Shown: positions 24,919 to 32,190 of the stretch, piece after piece
How positions within the stretch are numbered: position 1 is the stretch's first letter
Layout: each line of letters opens with the position of its first letter
From: an uncultured Candidatus Saccharibacteria bacterium
GTDB taxonomy: Bacteria > Patescibacteriota > Saccharimonadia > Saccharimonadales > Saccharimonadaceae
Length of the DNA: 64,000 bases
Direction of reading: 5' to 3'
Assembly: GCA_948614045.1 (NCBI GenBank)
Contig: CAPFSK010000001.1
Span: forward strand, 124,001-188,000
Position numbers and translations under genes: made by a program
Notes under the pieces: model-generated
What the model saw: only the letters and a program-made list of their open reading frames with translations
Databases searched by the model: none
What the model was told of the DNA's origin: nothing

Positions 24919-25802
24919 TATTTGGCTCCTGGATTATATAGACGAATCACAGTATCGAGAATCGTAGGCGCCAATGAATTCGGCGCATTCCAACAAGTCT
25001 GAATATAAAAGTCGTAGAATGGCGGAACGGCAGCACCGCTCGCATCACCGGCAATGGCGACCACCCAAATACCCTCAACCTGAGAGACTTGATTATACAT
25101 ATTACGAGCAGCATATCCGTCCTCGGTGGTTTCATCAGGATTCCCGTCGCGGGCATAGATGATGCGCGCACTAAGCGGAGCGGAGACGAACTTATTATCG
25201 CTACCATTTGATGCGGAGATGATTGCTCTAGTTGGATTTTCTAGGCCGCTATTGTCTGCGCGCGGAGCGACGCTAAGATCACGGATATTTAAGATGAAAG
25301 CTTCATTCGCCGTAAGTAAACTATTGCCACTAAAGACGCCTGGTTCATAGGCGCGCTGGCAGCCAATAGCTCCGTGAAAATCACCGGCCGATGGATCACT
25401 GTTGTTTAATGTATTTGTGATATCAATAATGTCTTGCTGCGCACGGTCATCCGGCGTTGAACTACGAGCGTGACCAATTATGCCCTCCCACAAATCCTTA
25501 TATTGTTGACATTTTTCGCCTTTTTGGAGAATTGGCGCACTACAAGTCGGCAACGCCAACTCAGCCGTATAGGCACTATGAACGAAACGTAGGGCTTCGG
25601 CCTGCGCATTCAGCTCGTGACGAGCGGTCGTCAGCTCAAGTGAGCCCTCAGCATTTGCGGTGCCGAGATTCATCATAGAGATCGTAATGACGGCAACTAA
25701 GCTAAAAACTGCAATCGCAAACATAACTTCAATAATTGTGTCGCCGCGTTTTGCCGTAAGACTACGTTCCTTGAATTTTTGGAAAGTTATTTTTGTGGAC
25801 AT
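24918..25802 (-). CDS. Type IV prepilin-like protein
   Basis: 294 residues. The segment AKRGDTIIEVMFAIAVFSLV (18-37) is a prepilin signal with the Glu5 equivalent; the residue after G is Asp instead of Phe/Met, a recognised minor-pilin deviation, so cleavage is less sure. A Cys-bearing outside domain follows (CSAPILQKGEKCQ, near the end a CW pair). It overlaps both neighbours (16 bases with the upstream gene). Confidence 0.7.
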   Translation of the reverse strand: MSTKITFQKFKERSLTAKRGDTIIEVMFAIAVFSLVAVITISMMNLGTANAEGSLELTTARHELNAQAEALRFVHSAYTAELALPTCSAPILQKGEKCQQYKDLWEGIIGHARSSTPDDRAQQDIIDITNTLNNSDPSAGDFHGAIGCQRAYEPGVFSGNSLLTANEAFILNIRDLSVAPRADNSGLENPTRAIISASNGSDNKFVSAPLSARIIYARDGNPDETTEDGYAARNMYNQVSQVEGIWVVAIAGDASGAAVPPFYDFYIQTCWNAPNSLAPTILDTVIRLYNPGAK

Positions 25803-26590
25803 TTATTATCCTCTCCGTCCGTCGGAATTAAACTAATCGCCGATGAGTTATGGCCGTCAGCAGCGAGACGAATGTCGCGAACAACTCGACTATTATCGGA
25901 AACTATACAAAAATCAACATCAGATACTGTATTGAAGCTCGATTGACTAGTTTGCAAATCTTGCTGTAGTCGATTGCTGGCGCCTTGACAGTCCTCTTTG
26001 ATGTCGTAAACCGTCGTCGTGAAAGCGGTATGAACAGTACCGGAAGCTGGGGAGCGAGCAATAATCAGCGTACCTTCTAAAGTATGGCTAGAGGTGTCGT
26101 TGATTTTAGCCTCCCACATCGGGATATATTCATCAAGTGTCGAAGATTGAGCCTCGACACCAGGTGAGGCTTCTTTCCCGCAGAATAAATGCGCCTTAAC
26201 GTCACCGCTGCCGAGCTCAGCAATAAAATTAGTTGTATTGCGCGGCGGTTTCACTCCGCCAACTAGCGTAGCAGTATATACAATATCTTCATCTCCGCCA
26301 TCGTCAATACCAAAAACTGCAATCTTTCCATAAACCGCTTCAGTATCAGAATTCCCTTCACCAAGTGATTGAGGGCTAATGACCTCCGCATAGATTTCGC
26401 GCAAAAATTCAGAAAAAGAGCGTACGGAATCATTGTAACGCTGAGTAGCAATCGAAGAATAAGTGCCGGCAATCACGCCAACGAGCATCAGGCCCGTAAT
26501 CGCGAGCACGAGCATGACTTCGATAATGGTGAAACCTTGCTCCACTTCTTCACTAGAAGATTCTGATTGGTACTCCCACGACTCATTCAT
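25787..26590 (-). CDS. Type IV prepilin-like protein, first gene of the pilin operon
   Basis: 267 residues with EQGFTIIEVMLVLAITGLML (18-37), a standard prepilin site (G/F, Glu5), preceded by an acidic leader. TATGCTAAAAT sits six bases before the ATG, so the operon of at least four pilin-like genes starts leaderless here. No pilus ATPase or platform gene is in the window. Confidence 0.78.
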   Translation of the reverse strand: MNESWEYQSESSSEEVEQGFTIIEVMLVLAITGLMLVGVIAGTYSSIATQRYNDSVRSFSEFLREIYAEVISPQSLGEGNSDTEAVYGKIAVFGIDDGGDEDIVYTATLVGGVKPPRNTTNFIAELGSGDVKAHLFCGKEASPGVEAQSSTLDEYIPMWEAKINDTSSHTLEGTLIIARSPASGTVHTAFTTTVYDIKEDCQGASNRLQQDLQTSQSSFNTVSDVDFCIVSDNSRVVRDIRLAADGHNSSAISLIPTDGEDNKCPQK

Positions 26591-26620
26591 ATTCTTATTT
26601 TAGCATAAGTCGAATGTTTT

Positions 26621-27055
26621 TTACAAGCGAATGCCAAAGAGAAAAGCAAGCCACTGTTCAAAATTACTCATGGAATCTGTCGCGATATTCTCAGTGGATG
26701 CCTCAAGTTCAGACGATTCAGTCGTACTAGAATTTTCTGGCAAATAGACCATAGTCTCTCCAGACAACATCTTGCCTTGGTATTTGCGGGCGGCGAGCTC
26801 CTGATACTCGTCGGAGAGATAGTATTCATTTTCGAGTTCGAGAGTCTCGACTTCAAGCTCAAGGAGAGCTTTTTCGCGCTGACGATTTATAAGTTCTTGG
26901 GCGAGACTCCAGTTACGAGTCATTGAGGAAATTGACCCCCAGGTCCAGACGAGACAAAAAACTAACGCAATCATCAAAACGACGTTATCAAAAACAAAGA
27001 GATCATGCTTCAGCCAATACTGAGTCTTGCGTAACTTCGTTTTTAACTCACTCAT
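26621..27055 (-). CDS. FtsB/DivIC-like septum formation initiator
   Basis: 144 residues: a short basic cytoplasmic N-terminus, one membrane segment (VVLMIALVFCLVWTWGSI, about 28-45), then a coiled coil (QELINRQREKALLELEVETLELENEYY) and a Ser/Glu-rich tail. This is the pattern of FtsB/DivIC proteins, which link FtsL and FtsQ/DivIB in the divisome. The ATG at 27055 lies 7 bases after TGCTATAAT; the longer frame to 27112 reads through the promoter. Confidence 0.7.
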   Translation of the reverse strand: MSELKTKLRKTQYWLKHDLFVFDNVVLMIALVFCLVWTWGSISSMTRNWSLAQELINRQREKALLELEVETLELENEYYLSDEYQELAARKYQGKMLSGETMVYLPENSSTTESSELEASTENIATDSMSNFEQWLAFLFGIRL

Positions 27056-27082
27056 GTTTATATTATAGCACGATGATAATGT

Positions 27083-27088
27083 TAAAAT
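27083..27088 (+). promoter_or_regulatory. Extended -10 of the second RNA/FISUMP cassette
   Basis: TGT-TAAAAT about 7 bases before the conserved RNA module, mirroring copy 1. Confidence 0.5.
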
Positions 27089-27295
27089 TAGGGAGTGGAC
27101 GGTAGGTTCCATGGGAACTACTGGCGATATAATGAGGTCAAGCTCCAGTCGCCAAAGGCTCTCGAAAAAAGATCGTGAAGTTCCCCTCTAATAACTTAAG
27201 GAAGTGAACTGAGGATAAAGACTCGCGGCGAGTTATGGCTGGCCGTAAGAAAAGTGAACTTCTAGTGCTCGTATTTGTGTCATGTATGGTTCCTG

Positions 27296-27475
27296 GCTTT
27301 TGTCCGTAGTGGGTATGTTCATCTGAACAACGGCAGCGTGAATAACGTCGGCTACGAGGGCGATGGCTGGTCGCGTACGGCCGTATCGACTACCAATGCG
27401 CGCAACTTGAACCTGAACCCTACGGACGTCAATCCGTCAAATAGCACGAATCGTTGGGTCGGTCTCCCCCTCCGC
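27296..27475 (+). other. FISUMP C-terminal cassette, copy 2
   Basis: Sixty codons from AFVRSGYV to GLPLR, with GDGWSRTA and NRWVGLPLR; the frame continues for a few codons into the shared GCGGTGCCGATC block. Compared with copy 1 the differences fall at all codon positions and all bases, with the ends (GCTTTTGTCCGTAG and CCCCCTCCGCTG) conserved at DNA level. Confidence 0.7.
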
Positions 27476-27512
27476 TGGGCTGTAGCCAGTGCGGTGCCGA
27501 TCTTTAAAAACA

Positions 27513-27534
27513 AATAGAACCCGAAGGTTCTATT
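27513..27534 (+). terminator. Terminator of the second cassette RNA
   Basis: Nine-base stem AATAGAACC/GGTTCTATT with tetraloop CGAA, 8 bases before the 3' end of tRNA-Ile2. Confidence 0.7.
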
Positions 27535-27541
27535 AATGCAT

Positions 27542-27617
27542 TGGTGGGGGCGGTTGGGCTCGAACCAACGACCAAGCGGTTATGAGCCGCCTGCTCTAAC
27601 CCCTGAGCTACGCCCCC
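27542..27617 (-). tRNA. tRNA-Ile2 (anticodon CAT, lysidine type)
   Basis: Minus strand: acceptor GGGGGCG/CGCCCCC, loop CTCATAA with anticodon CAT, CCA encoded. The segment TTAGAGCAGGCG-CTCATAA-CGCTTGGTCG is nearly identical to E. coli ileX tRNA, which marks it as the minor isoleucine tRNA read as AUA after TilS modification, not Met. An elongator tRNA-Met is separately present at 61476. Confidence 0.9.
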
Positions 27618-27652
27618 AAGGATATCTATATTATACCGGAGGCGGCAAGGTC

Positions 27653-27681
27653 TTGACAATACCCTTTTAGTTTGAGAGAAT
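27653..27681 (+). promoter_or_regulatory. Promoter of antisense RNA 1
   Basis: TTGACA (27653-27658), 17-base spacer, GAGAAT (27676-27681), pointing against the peptide gene at 27701-27793. Predicted start about 27688. Confidence 0.6.
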
Positions 27682-27687
27682 GGAGTT

Positions 27688-27742
27688 ACGATGCTTTTAG
27701 TTACCGCCGCTTGCGTTCGCGAACGACGGTAACTTTGATTTT
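27688..27742 (+). ncRNA. Antisense RNA 1 opposing the small peptide gene
   Basis: Predicted ~55-base transcript ending in a terminator: GTTACCG (27700-27706) pairs with CGGTAAC (27727-27733), followed by TTTGATTTT. It is complementary to the last ~42 bases of the peptide gene. Its 5' end TTACGATGCTTTTAG (27686-27700) repeats 14 of 15 bases at 27825-27839 in the same strand, so it can also pair with the peptide mRNA's leader next to the ribosome site. Confidence 0.6.
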
Positions 27743-27793
27743 CAGTAGAGTGAATTCGAACGCAAAGCGCCAAATTCGGAACTTAATCATCAT
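27701..27793 (-). CDS. Small basic peptide (30 aa), putative type I toxin, locus 1
   Basis: Encodes 30 residues starting MMIKFRIWRFAFEF and ending LLKIKVTVVRERKRR: alternating hydrophobic and charged residues then a basic tail. A strong AAAGGAGG site lies 9 bases before ATG. TTGCTA-N18-TAATCT (27893-27864, with TATGC before the -10) is its promoter, giving a ~64-base leader. Two paralogues, at 43407-43496 and 62429-62518, share length, the (K/E)IK(V/I) motif, the basic end, the ribosome site and a convergent antisense promoter. No known family is recognised; the role as a toxin is inferred from layout only. Confidence 0.6.
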   Translation of the reverse strand: MMIKFRIWRFAFEFTLLKIKVTVVRERKRR

Positions 27794-27863
27794 AGGCCTC
27801 TCCCTCCTTTCCCCATTTGTTAATTTACGATGCTTTTTGCCAAAGTTGTGCCGCCCTGCAGCC

Positions 27864-27893
27864 AGATTAGCATAAAATTAAAATTTTTAGCAA
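27864..27893 (-). promoter_or_regulatory. Promoter of peptide locus 1
   Basis: Minus strand TTGCTA (27888-27893), 18-base spacer, TAATCT (27864-27869) preceded by TATGC. The upstream sequence CTTATGCTTGCTAAA is shared with the promoters at 62577-62618 and 56640-56660. Confidence 0.55.
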
Positions 27894-28076
27894 GCATAAG
27901 TTTGATAATAGTTTGCGATAAATCGCTTAAGATTGCTTAATATAGGATTTTGTAGTAGAATTAGGTAACTATTGATTGATGAAAAATCACGAACTTTAAC
28001 AGGATAAAAGACAGTTTTATTAAGCTCGTGAGTTCTCATTGATCTACAAAAATAAAATAAAAAAGGAGAAAAGAAA

Positions 28077-29246
28077 ATGAGGAAAAAATTTTTTGTAGCA
28101 ATGATAATAGGATGCATGATACTCGGAGGATGCGGAGGTAGCGACGATAGCACTGCGACGGCGGACGATAACTATGAGGCAGAGTATGATGCCGAAGATG
28201 ATGTACTGGATGCAAGTGATGGGCTTGCTGGCGAGGATTACGCGTCCGACGAGGGCGTTGAATCCGAGGAGAATGAAACGGAAGTAGGAACCGAGGCGGA
28301 GGGGATAATTGCGATGATTAGACGGACGACAGTATCAGCTTCTGGCGGATATACGGACGTTCAAATTATCAGTATCAACCCGGAAACCGGAGCTCAAAAT
28401 GTTATTTCCGAGTTTCATTTGGATCACATCACCTACGCGGAATTACAGCGAGCAGAGGAAATTGATAGTGACACCGAGTTTTATTATGCGCAACCAGAAA
28501 CGTTTAGCGTCTACGGGAATAATCGTGATTGGTTTTCCGACGATTTCACGAAGATGAAAGCCGACAGAACTTACGCAAATAACAATAATGAGTTTCACGC
28601 GGGATGGGTTAATAGCGACGGCACATTCTTCGACGTAACTGAGGCGATTGGAGCGGTAGAAGAAGGCAGTTTTTCTAATCCTGGTCCAGTGGCGCAGAGG
28701 GCAAGAGGTTTCGACAATGGGCGTTTCGTCTTTACCGAAATCGATGAGACCAAGAGCGGAAAAATTGATAATACTCGGAAATATTGCGTACCATTAAGTA
28801 ATATCTCGGCCGACAGCTTACATGAAGCGAGCGAAGATGACTTATATAATAATGGCGGGTTTTCTCCATTAGGTTATCCGACGGCTCAGGTAGATGAGAA
28901 TACTTATATCATGGATGAGTACAATTCAGGTTTAATGTGTCCAAGTAGTTTTATCGCAAATCTCGAAACTGGCAAAACAAAACAGTATATACCTGAATCT
29001 GAGCGCTACAACTGGAGTGGCGTGCTAAATTCTGACGGGAGTACTGTTGCTTTTCTCTCTATTCCAAGTAACGGAGGTGGGAATGTGGAACTATACACGG
29101 TGCCGTTAGAGGGCGGAGAGCCGACAAAGGTATCGGTCATTGCGAATGAGGACGTGTTCGTAGATATTACGGCATTGCCAAATAGCGATTTAGCGATTAC
29201 TCCTGGGCTCGGCGACGTGTATTGTTTTCTGCTTGATTGGAGATAG
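28077..29246 (+). CDS. Predicted lipoprotein with acidic linker
   Basis: 389 residues. The signal peptide has a basic start (MRKKFF), a hydrophobic core and the lipobox LGGC (about 17-20), followed by an Asp/Glu-rich linker of ~65 residues. The rest, with EGGEPTKVSVIANEDVFVDITALPN, resembles the beta-propeller blades of TolB/WD40-like surface proteins, but this is weak. GGAGA precedes the ATG. Probably membrane-anchored outside the cell. Neighbouring gene 29290 follows by 43 bases. Confidence 0.7.
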   Translation: MRKKFFVAMIIGCMILGGCGGSDDSTATADDNYEAEYDAEDDVLDASDGLAGEDYASDEGVESEENETEVGTEAEGIIAMIRRTTVSASGGYTDVQIISINPETGAQNVISEFHLDHITYAELQRAEEIDSDTEFYYAQPETFSVYGNNRDWFSDDFTKMKADRTYANNNNEFHAGWVNSDGTFFDVTEAIGAVEEGSFSNPGPVAQRARGFDNGRFVFTEIDETKSGKIDNTRKYCVPLSNISADSLHEASEDDLYNNGGFSPLGYPTAQVDENTYIMDEYNSGLMCPSSFIANLETGKTKQYIPESERYNWSGVLNSDGSTVAFLSIPSNGGGNVELYTVPLEGGEPTKVSVIANEDVFVDITALPNSDLAITPGLGDVYCFLLDWR

Positions 29247-29289
29247 ATAAATTTAGCGTTTTCAGTCTTTTATGGAAGAAGGTGAGTAC

Positions 29290-29967
29290 ATGTGGTTGAT
29301 TATATTTTTTGGGTTTGGGGTTATATTCGCAACGTATAGTGGCCTGCCTCAGCCCTGGGAGGATTGGGCAAAAATAATCTCGACTATAGGGTTAATAGCA
29401 TCTATGATCGGTTGTATGATCGGCCGGCATAGAAGCAGGAAGAGGCGTATGAAAGCGCGTCCGGTCTACTCGAATTATAATGGTAGTTATTCTCAATTTA
29501 AAGTTGCTCAGGCAAAATGGGACGAGAGTCATACACCACCACTATCTTCACTGCCTCTTGTAGAACGGCTAAAAAAACGAAACCCCAAAAGACACGGTTT
29601 TTTTGATCGTGGTGGCGAGCGAATCAGCTATTGCTTTGTTTGTGGCGATGGGCTTAACTCTTATGATGAATGTCCGAGCTGCAGTAAGCGTTATATAAAC
29701 AGTCCGAAAGTGCTGCTTCCGGAGGGTATCAGCGAAGATTATCGGAGAGCACTCTGGAATTTGCAACAGGCTATCATGATTGATGTGCTAGACGGCGTAT
29801 TAAACGAAACTGACGCAGCAGAGGAACTACAAGAAGCCATCGAGGTTATTAAACAAAGAAAAATAGACATGGATAGCCAAAGAAAACAGCAAAAAGAGCT
29901 GCAACTTCTACATGAACGAGAGCAACAGGAGATGATAAAAATCTCTGAACGGTTGCTCACGAAATAG
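29290..29967 (+). CDS. Membrane protein with a zinc ribbon
   Basis: About 225 residues. Two N-terminal membrane segments (WLIIFFGFGVIFATYSG and IISTIGLIASMIGCMIG), a basic stretch, a zinc-ribbon-like CFVCG...CPSCS (about 115-132), then a helical, coiled-coil-like Gln/Glu-rich end. The ATG at 29290 is preferred because AAGGTGAG precedes it; 29272 is an in-frame alternative. No function assigned. Confidence 0.6.
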   Translation: MWLIIFFGFGVIFATYSGLPQPWEDWAKIISTIGLIASMIGCMIGRHRSRKRRMKARPVYSNYNGSYSQFKVAQAKWDESHTPPLSSLPLVERLKKRNPKRHGFFDRGGERISYCFVCGDGLNSYDECPSCSKRYINSPKVLLPEGISEDYRRALWNLQQAIMIDVLDGVLNETDAAEELQEAIEVIKQRKIDMDSQRKQQKELQLLHEREQQEMIKISERLLTK

Positions 29968-30045
29968 CAATGTATCCCAACTGTCCTGTATCCGCATTTT
30001 TGAATAGAGTCGAAGTACAGTTGCTTCGCCTATTCACCAAAACTT

Positions 30046-30081
30046 GTGGCCCGTTCATAAAGAACGGGCCACTTTTTATTT
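30046..30081 (+). terminator. Rho-independent terminator after the zinc-ribbon gene
   Basis: Eleven-base stem GTGGCCCGTTC/GAACGGGCCAC followed by TTTTTATTT. A second imperfect hairpin (GAATAG..CTATTC) lies at 30002-30036. Confidence 0.9.
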
Positions 30082-30093
30082 GTCGGGACACCC

Positions 30094-32190
30094 TTACTGA
30101 TTACTGTTATTATTTTGGCGCGGTCCGTTGTTTTGGCGTCGCGACGTGTCTCGTGGAGGAAGTATAATACCGGAATCGGTTACAGTACTACCGTTTTGAA
30201 TTCTCACCGTTCCCAGTCCATCTGTATGAATATCACCTTGAATTGTACCGTTCGGATTGCGCACGATGTTCTGAATAGTGCCTAAGTCAATTGTTCCATT
30301 GTTCTGCGAATCTGGGGCAGATGATGGCCCAGTAGAAGAGCTGCCATTACGAGGAACAATGATGGATCCAGAATCATTTTGCCCTGCTGCTCCTGAAACA
30401 GTGCTGCCAGAATCTTGAGAAACTCGAGAGAATCCCATGACATCACGTAGTTCATTCATCTTGTTAGCAACCTTACCTTGAGCATGAATATTATGCTGAC
30501 CATCCAATGCTTTACGAGTATACTCTTCGAGCTGAGTTTTTTGATTATTATCAAGCTGACCGTTGCGTGCTTGCGCAATTAAACGATCAATTGATCCTTC
30601 ATCAGCCTGCGCAAAACTTGATGCATCATATCCGCCCACGCTCTTTGCGCCATATTCCGATGACATCCAGTGTTGTTTACCGTCACTATCCGCAAATTGC
30701 TGGAATGTCCCATTTCTTTCGCCACGGCTAACATCTCCAAGCATGCCAAAGAAATCACGGCTCTTCGGCTTAATATCTCGTGCATGTTCGCGTATCAAAT
30801 GCTGAGCCGCCATTTGCGTACCAGCCTGTACCTCTCCGCCGTGATTCTGAATATTTTGCGCATAGTTATCAAAGAGTGTTCGACGACCACCGTCTCCGCT
30901 CGCATTTAACATGTTTTGATAAGCGCGTACGGCGGCGCGGTTTTGGTCTGACGTCGGATCGGCATTCAATGCTTCGAGGGCAGCGGCATGACGTCGCCCC
31001 ATTTCGGCATCATCGGTTGCAATATTGGCATTTGCCAATTCAATATCGTCGGCCATGCCATTAATATATCGTTCGTGCTCCGCGTCTAGACGACTATTCA
31101 ATCGCTGACCATAGTTACCATCAGCAGCATATCCCGCCCTTGCATTACGTAATTGTTCTTCAGTATTCCTTTGCTGAAGACGGTCTTGTTTACGTTCATA
31201 AGAATTTCTTGCCGTTTTCGCTCCGAGAAGATTGCTATTGCGATACTTTGCTCCCATCCGATTCGTGAGCCCCCGTACCCCGGTCGTTTTATTCATGCGC
31301 CTTAGCGTGCGTTGCGCGTTATGGCCGCCCAACCGCGCCTGCATATCTCTATACCCCTCTGAATGACGGATGGCACCCGTCGCTCCACGTCCAAGGTTTC
31401 TGCCAAAGTTTGATAATTTCATGCCAAGATTTCCCATAGCCGAAAGTGAACTCTTGAGAATACTCGGGATAAAGAAGAAGGGGACTGCTTGGAGCATGAT
31501 GGCGACAAATGCGTATGCAAAACCAAGCTCATTACTGGCGCCAACGCTACTCCCCGCATTAAGCAGCAGTCTCGACGCAAATCGCCCTCCGCCCATTAGT
31601 ACGCCGCAAATCGGATAAACTAACAATAATGCAGAAAACAGCTTCCACCATCTCTCAAATATCTTCTTTGTATTTGGTAGGGCATAGCAAATTATTGCGA
31701 TAGGGGATAGAGCTATTAGAATAATAATTCCTGCTTGACGTACGCCTAGCAATATAAAGAAGAAAATTACGGAAATTAAAGCCGTAAGCAACAGAAGCAG
31801 AAGGGGTATGATCCAAAACTCAACAGTGCTGGCAGCAATCACGATTCCTAGACCTACCGCAGCTCCTGAGATAAAAGTTTCAGCTAATCCGTTGGCGAGT
31901 ACACCAAGGCTATAATCATCATTTGTGCTACTGATTATATTATCAAAGACCTCTTTGGCGCCATAACCTACGATATTAGATAGATCTACAGCGATTTCGC
32001 ACAGAAAGAAAGACAGATTTACTAGCACTGCCACAACAATCATGCTTGGCAGAATCTTCTTAATCCCGTAATTATTAACACCGAATCCAGTAATCTGGGA
32101 CAGGATAATTACTAATAATAGTAAACGCAATATTAGCAAAATCTCTAAATTTATCCCAGGCCTCATGAGTATCACTTTCTCTACTAACAA
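30094..32190 (-). CDS. C-terminal part of a frameshifted polytopic membrane protein (VirB6/TrbL-like)
   Basis: The frame opens at 32190, but real homology probably begins at about 32120, continuing the gene at 32075-33334 after a single-base shift. It encodes about six membrane segments (SQITGFGVNNYGIKKILPSM, LLLLTALISVIFFFILLGV, LFSALLLVYPICGVLMGGG) and then ~350 residues of basic, then Gln/Asn/Ser-rich low-complexity sequence. Membrane topology and a long soluble tail recall VirB6/TrbL proteins of type IV secretion systems, common in Saccharibacteria; no other secretion gene is visible here. Removing one T in the ATTATT near 32117-32122 joins the two frames as ANIAFTIIVIILSQITGFG. Confidence 0.6.
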   Translation of the reverse strand: MLVEKVILMRPGINLEILLILRLLLLVIILSQITGFGVNNYGIKKILPSMIVVAVLVNLSFFLCEIAVDLSNIVGYGAKEVFDNIISSTNDDYSLGVLANGLAETFISGAAVGLGIVIAASTVEFWIIPLLLLLLTALISVIFFFILLGVRQAGIIILIALSPIAIICYALPNTKKIFERWWKLFSALLLVYPICGVLMGGGRFASRLLLNAGSSVGASNELGFAYAFVAIMLQAVPFFFIPSILKSSLSAMGNLGMKLSNFGRNLGRGATGAIRHSEGYRDMQARLGGHNAQRTLRRMNKTTGVRGLTNRMGAKYRNSNLLGAKTARNSYERKQDRLQQRNTEEQLRNARAGYAADGNYGQRLNSRLDAEHERYINGMADDIELANANIATDDAEMGRRHAAALEALNADPTSDQNRAAVRAYQNMLNASGDGGRRTLFDNYAQNIQNHGGEVQAGTQMAAQHLIREHARDIKPKSRDFFGMLGDVSRGERNGTFQQFADSDGKQHWMSSEYGAKSVGGYDASSFAQADEGSIDRLIAQARNGQLDNNQKTQLEEYTRKALDGQHNIHAQGKVANKMNELRDVMGFSRVSQDSGSTVSGAAGQNDSGSIIVPRNGSSSTGPSSAPDSQNNGTIDLGTIQNIVRNPNGTIQGDIHTDGLGTVRIQNGSTVTDSGIILPPRDTSRRQNNGPRQNNNSNQ

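Larger units (their letters stand above)
27095..27537 (+). ncRNA. Putative structured RNA carrying a FISUMP C-terminal cassette (copy 2)
   Basis: Same layout as 579-1018: promoter, ~200-base 5' module, 60-codon FISUMP segment, conserved GCGGTGCCGATCTTTAA, terminator, then a tRNA gene in the opposite orientation. The first hairpin GTTCC-ATG-GGAAC keeps pairing relative to copy 1 despite changed bases, and TGGCGA..TCGCCA forms a second stem around GAGGTCAAGCTCC. About 50 extra bases lie before the cassette compared with copy 1. No convincing start codon leads into the cassette. Confidence 0.5.

Noticed and set aside
27542..27617. Reading this tRNA as an elongator tRNA-Met
   Set aside because: Body sequence matches the Ile2 type closely and a separate Met tRNA and TilS are present.
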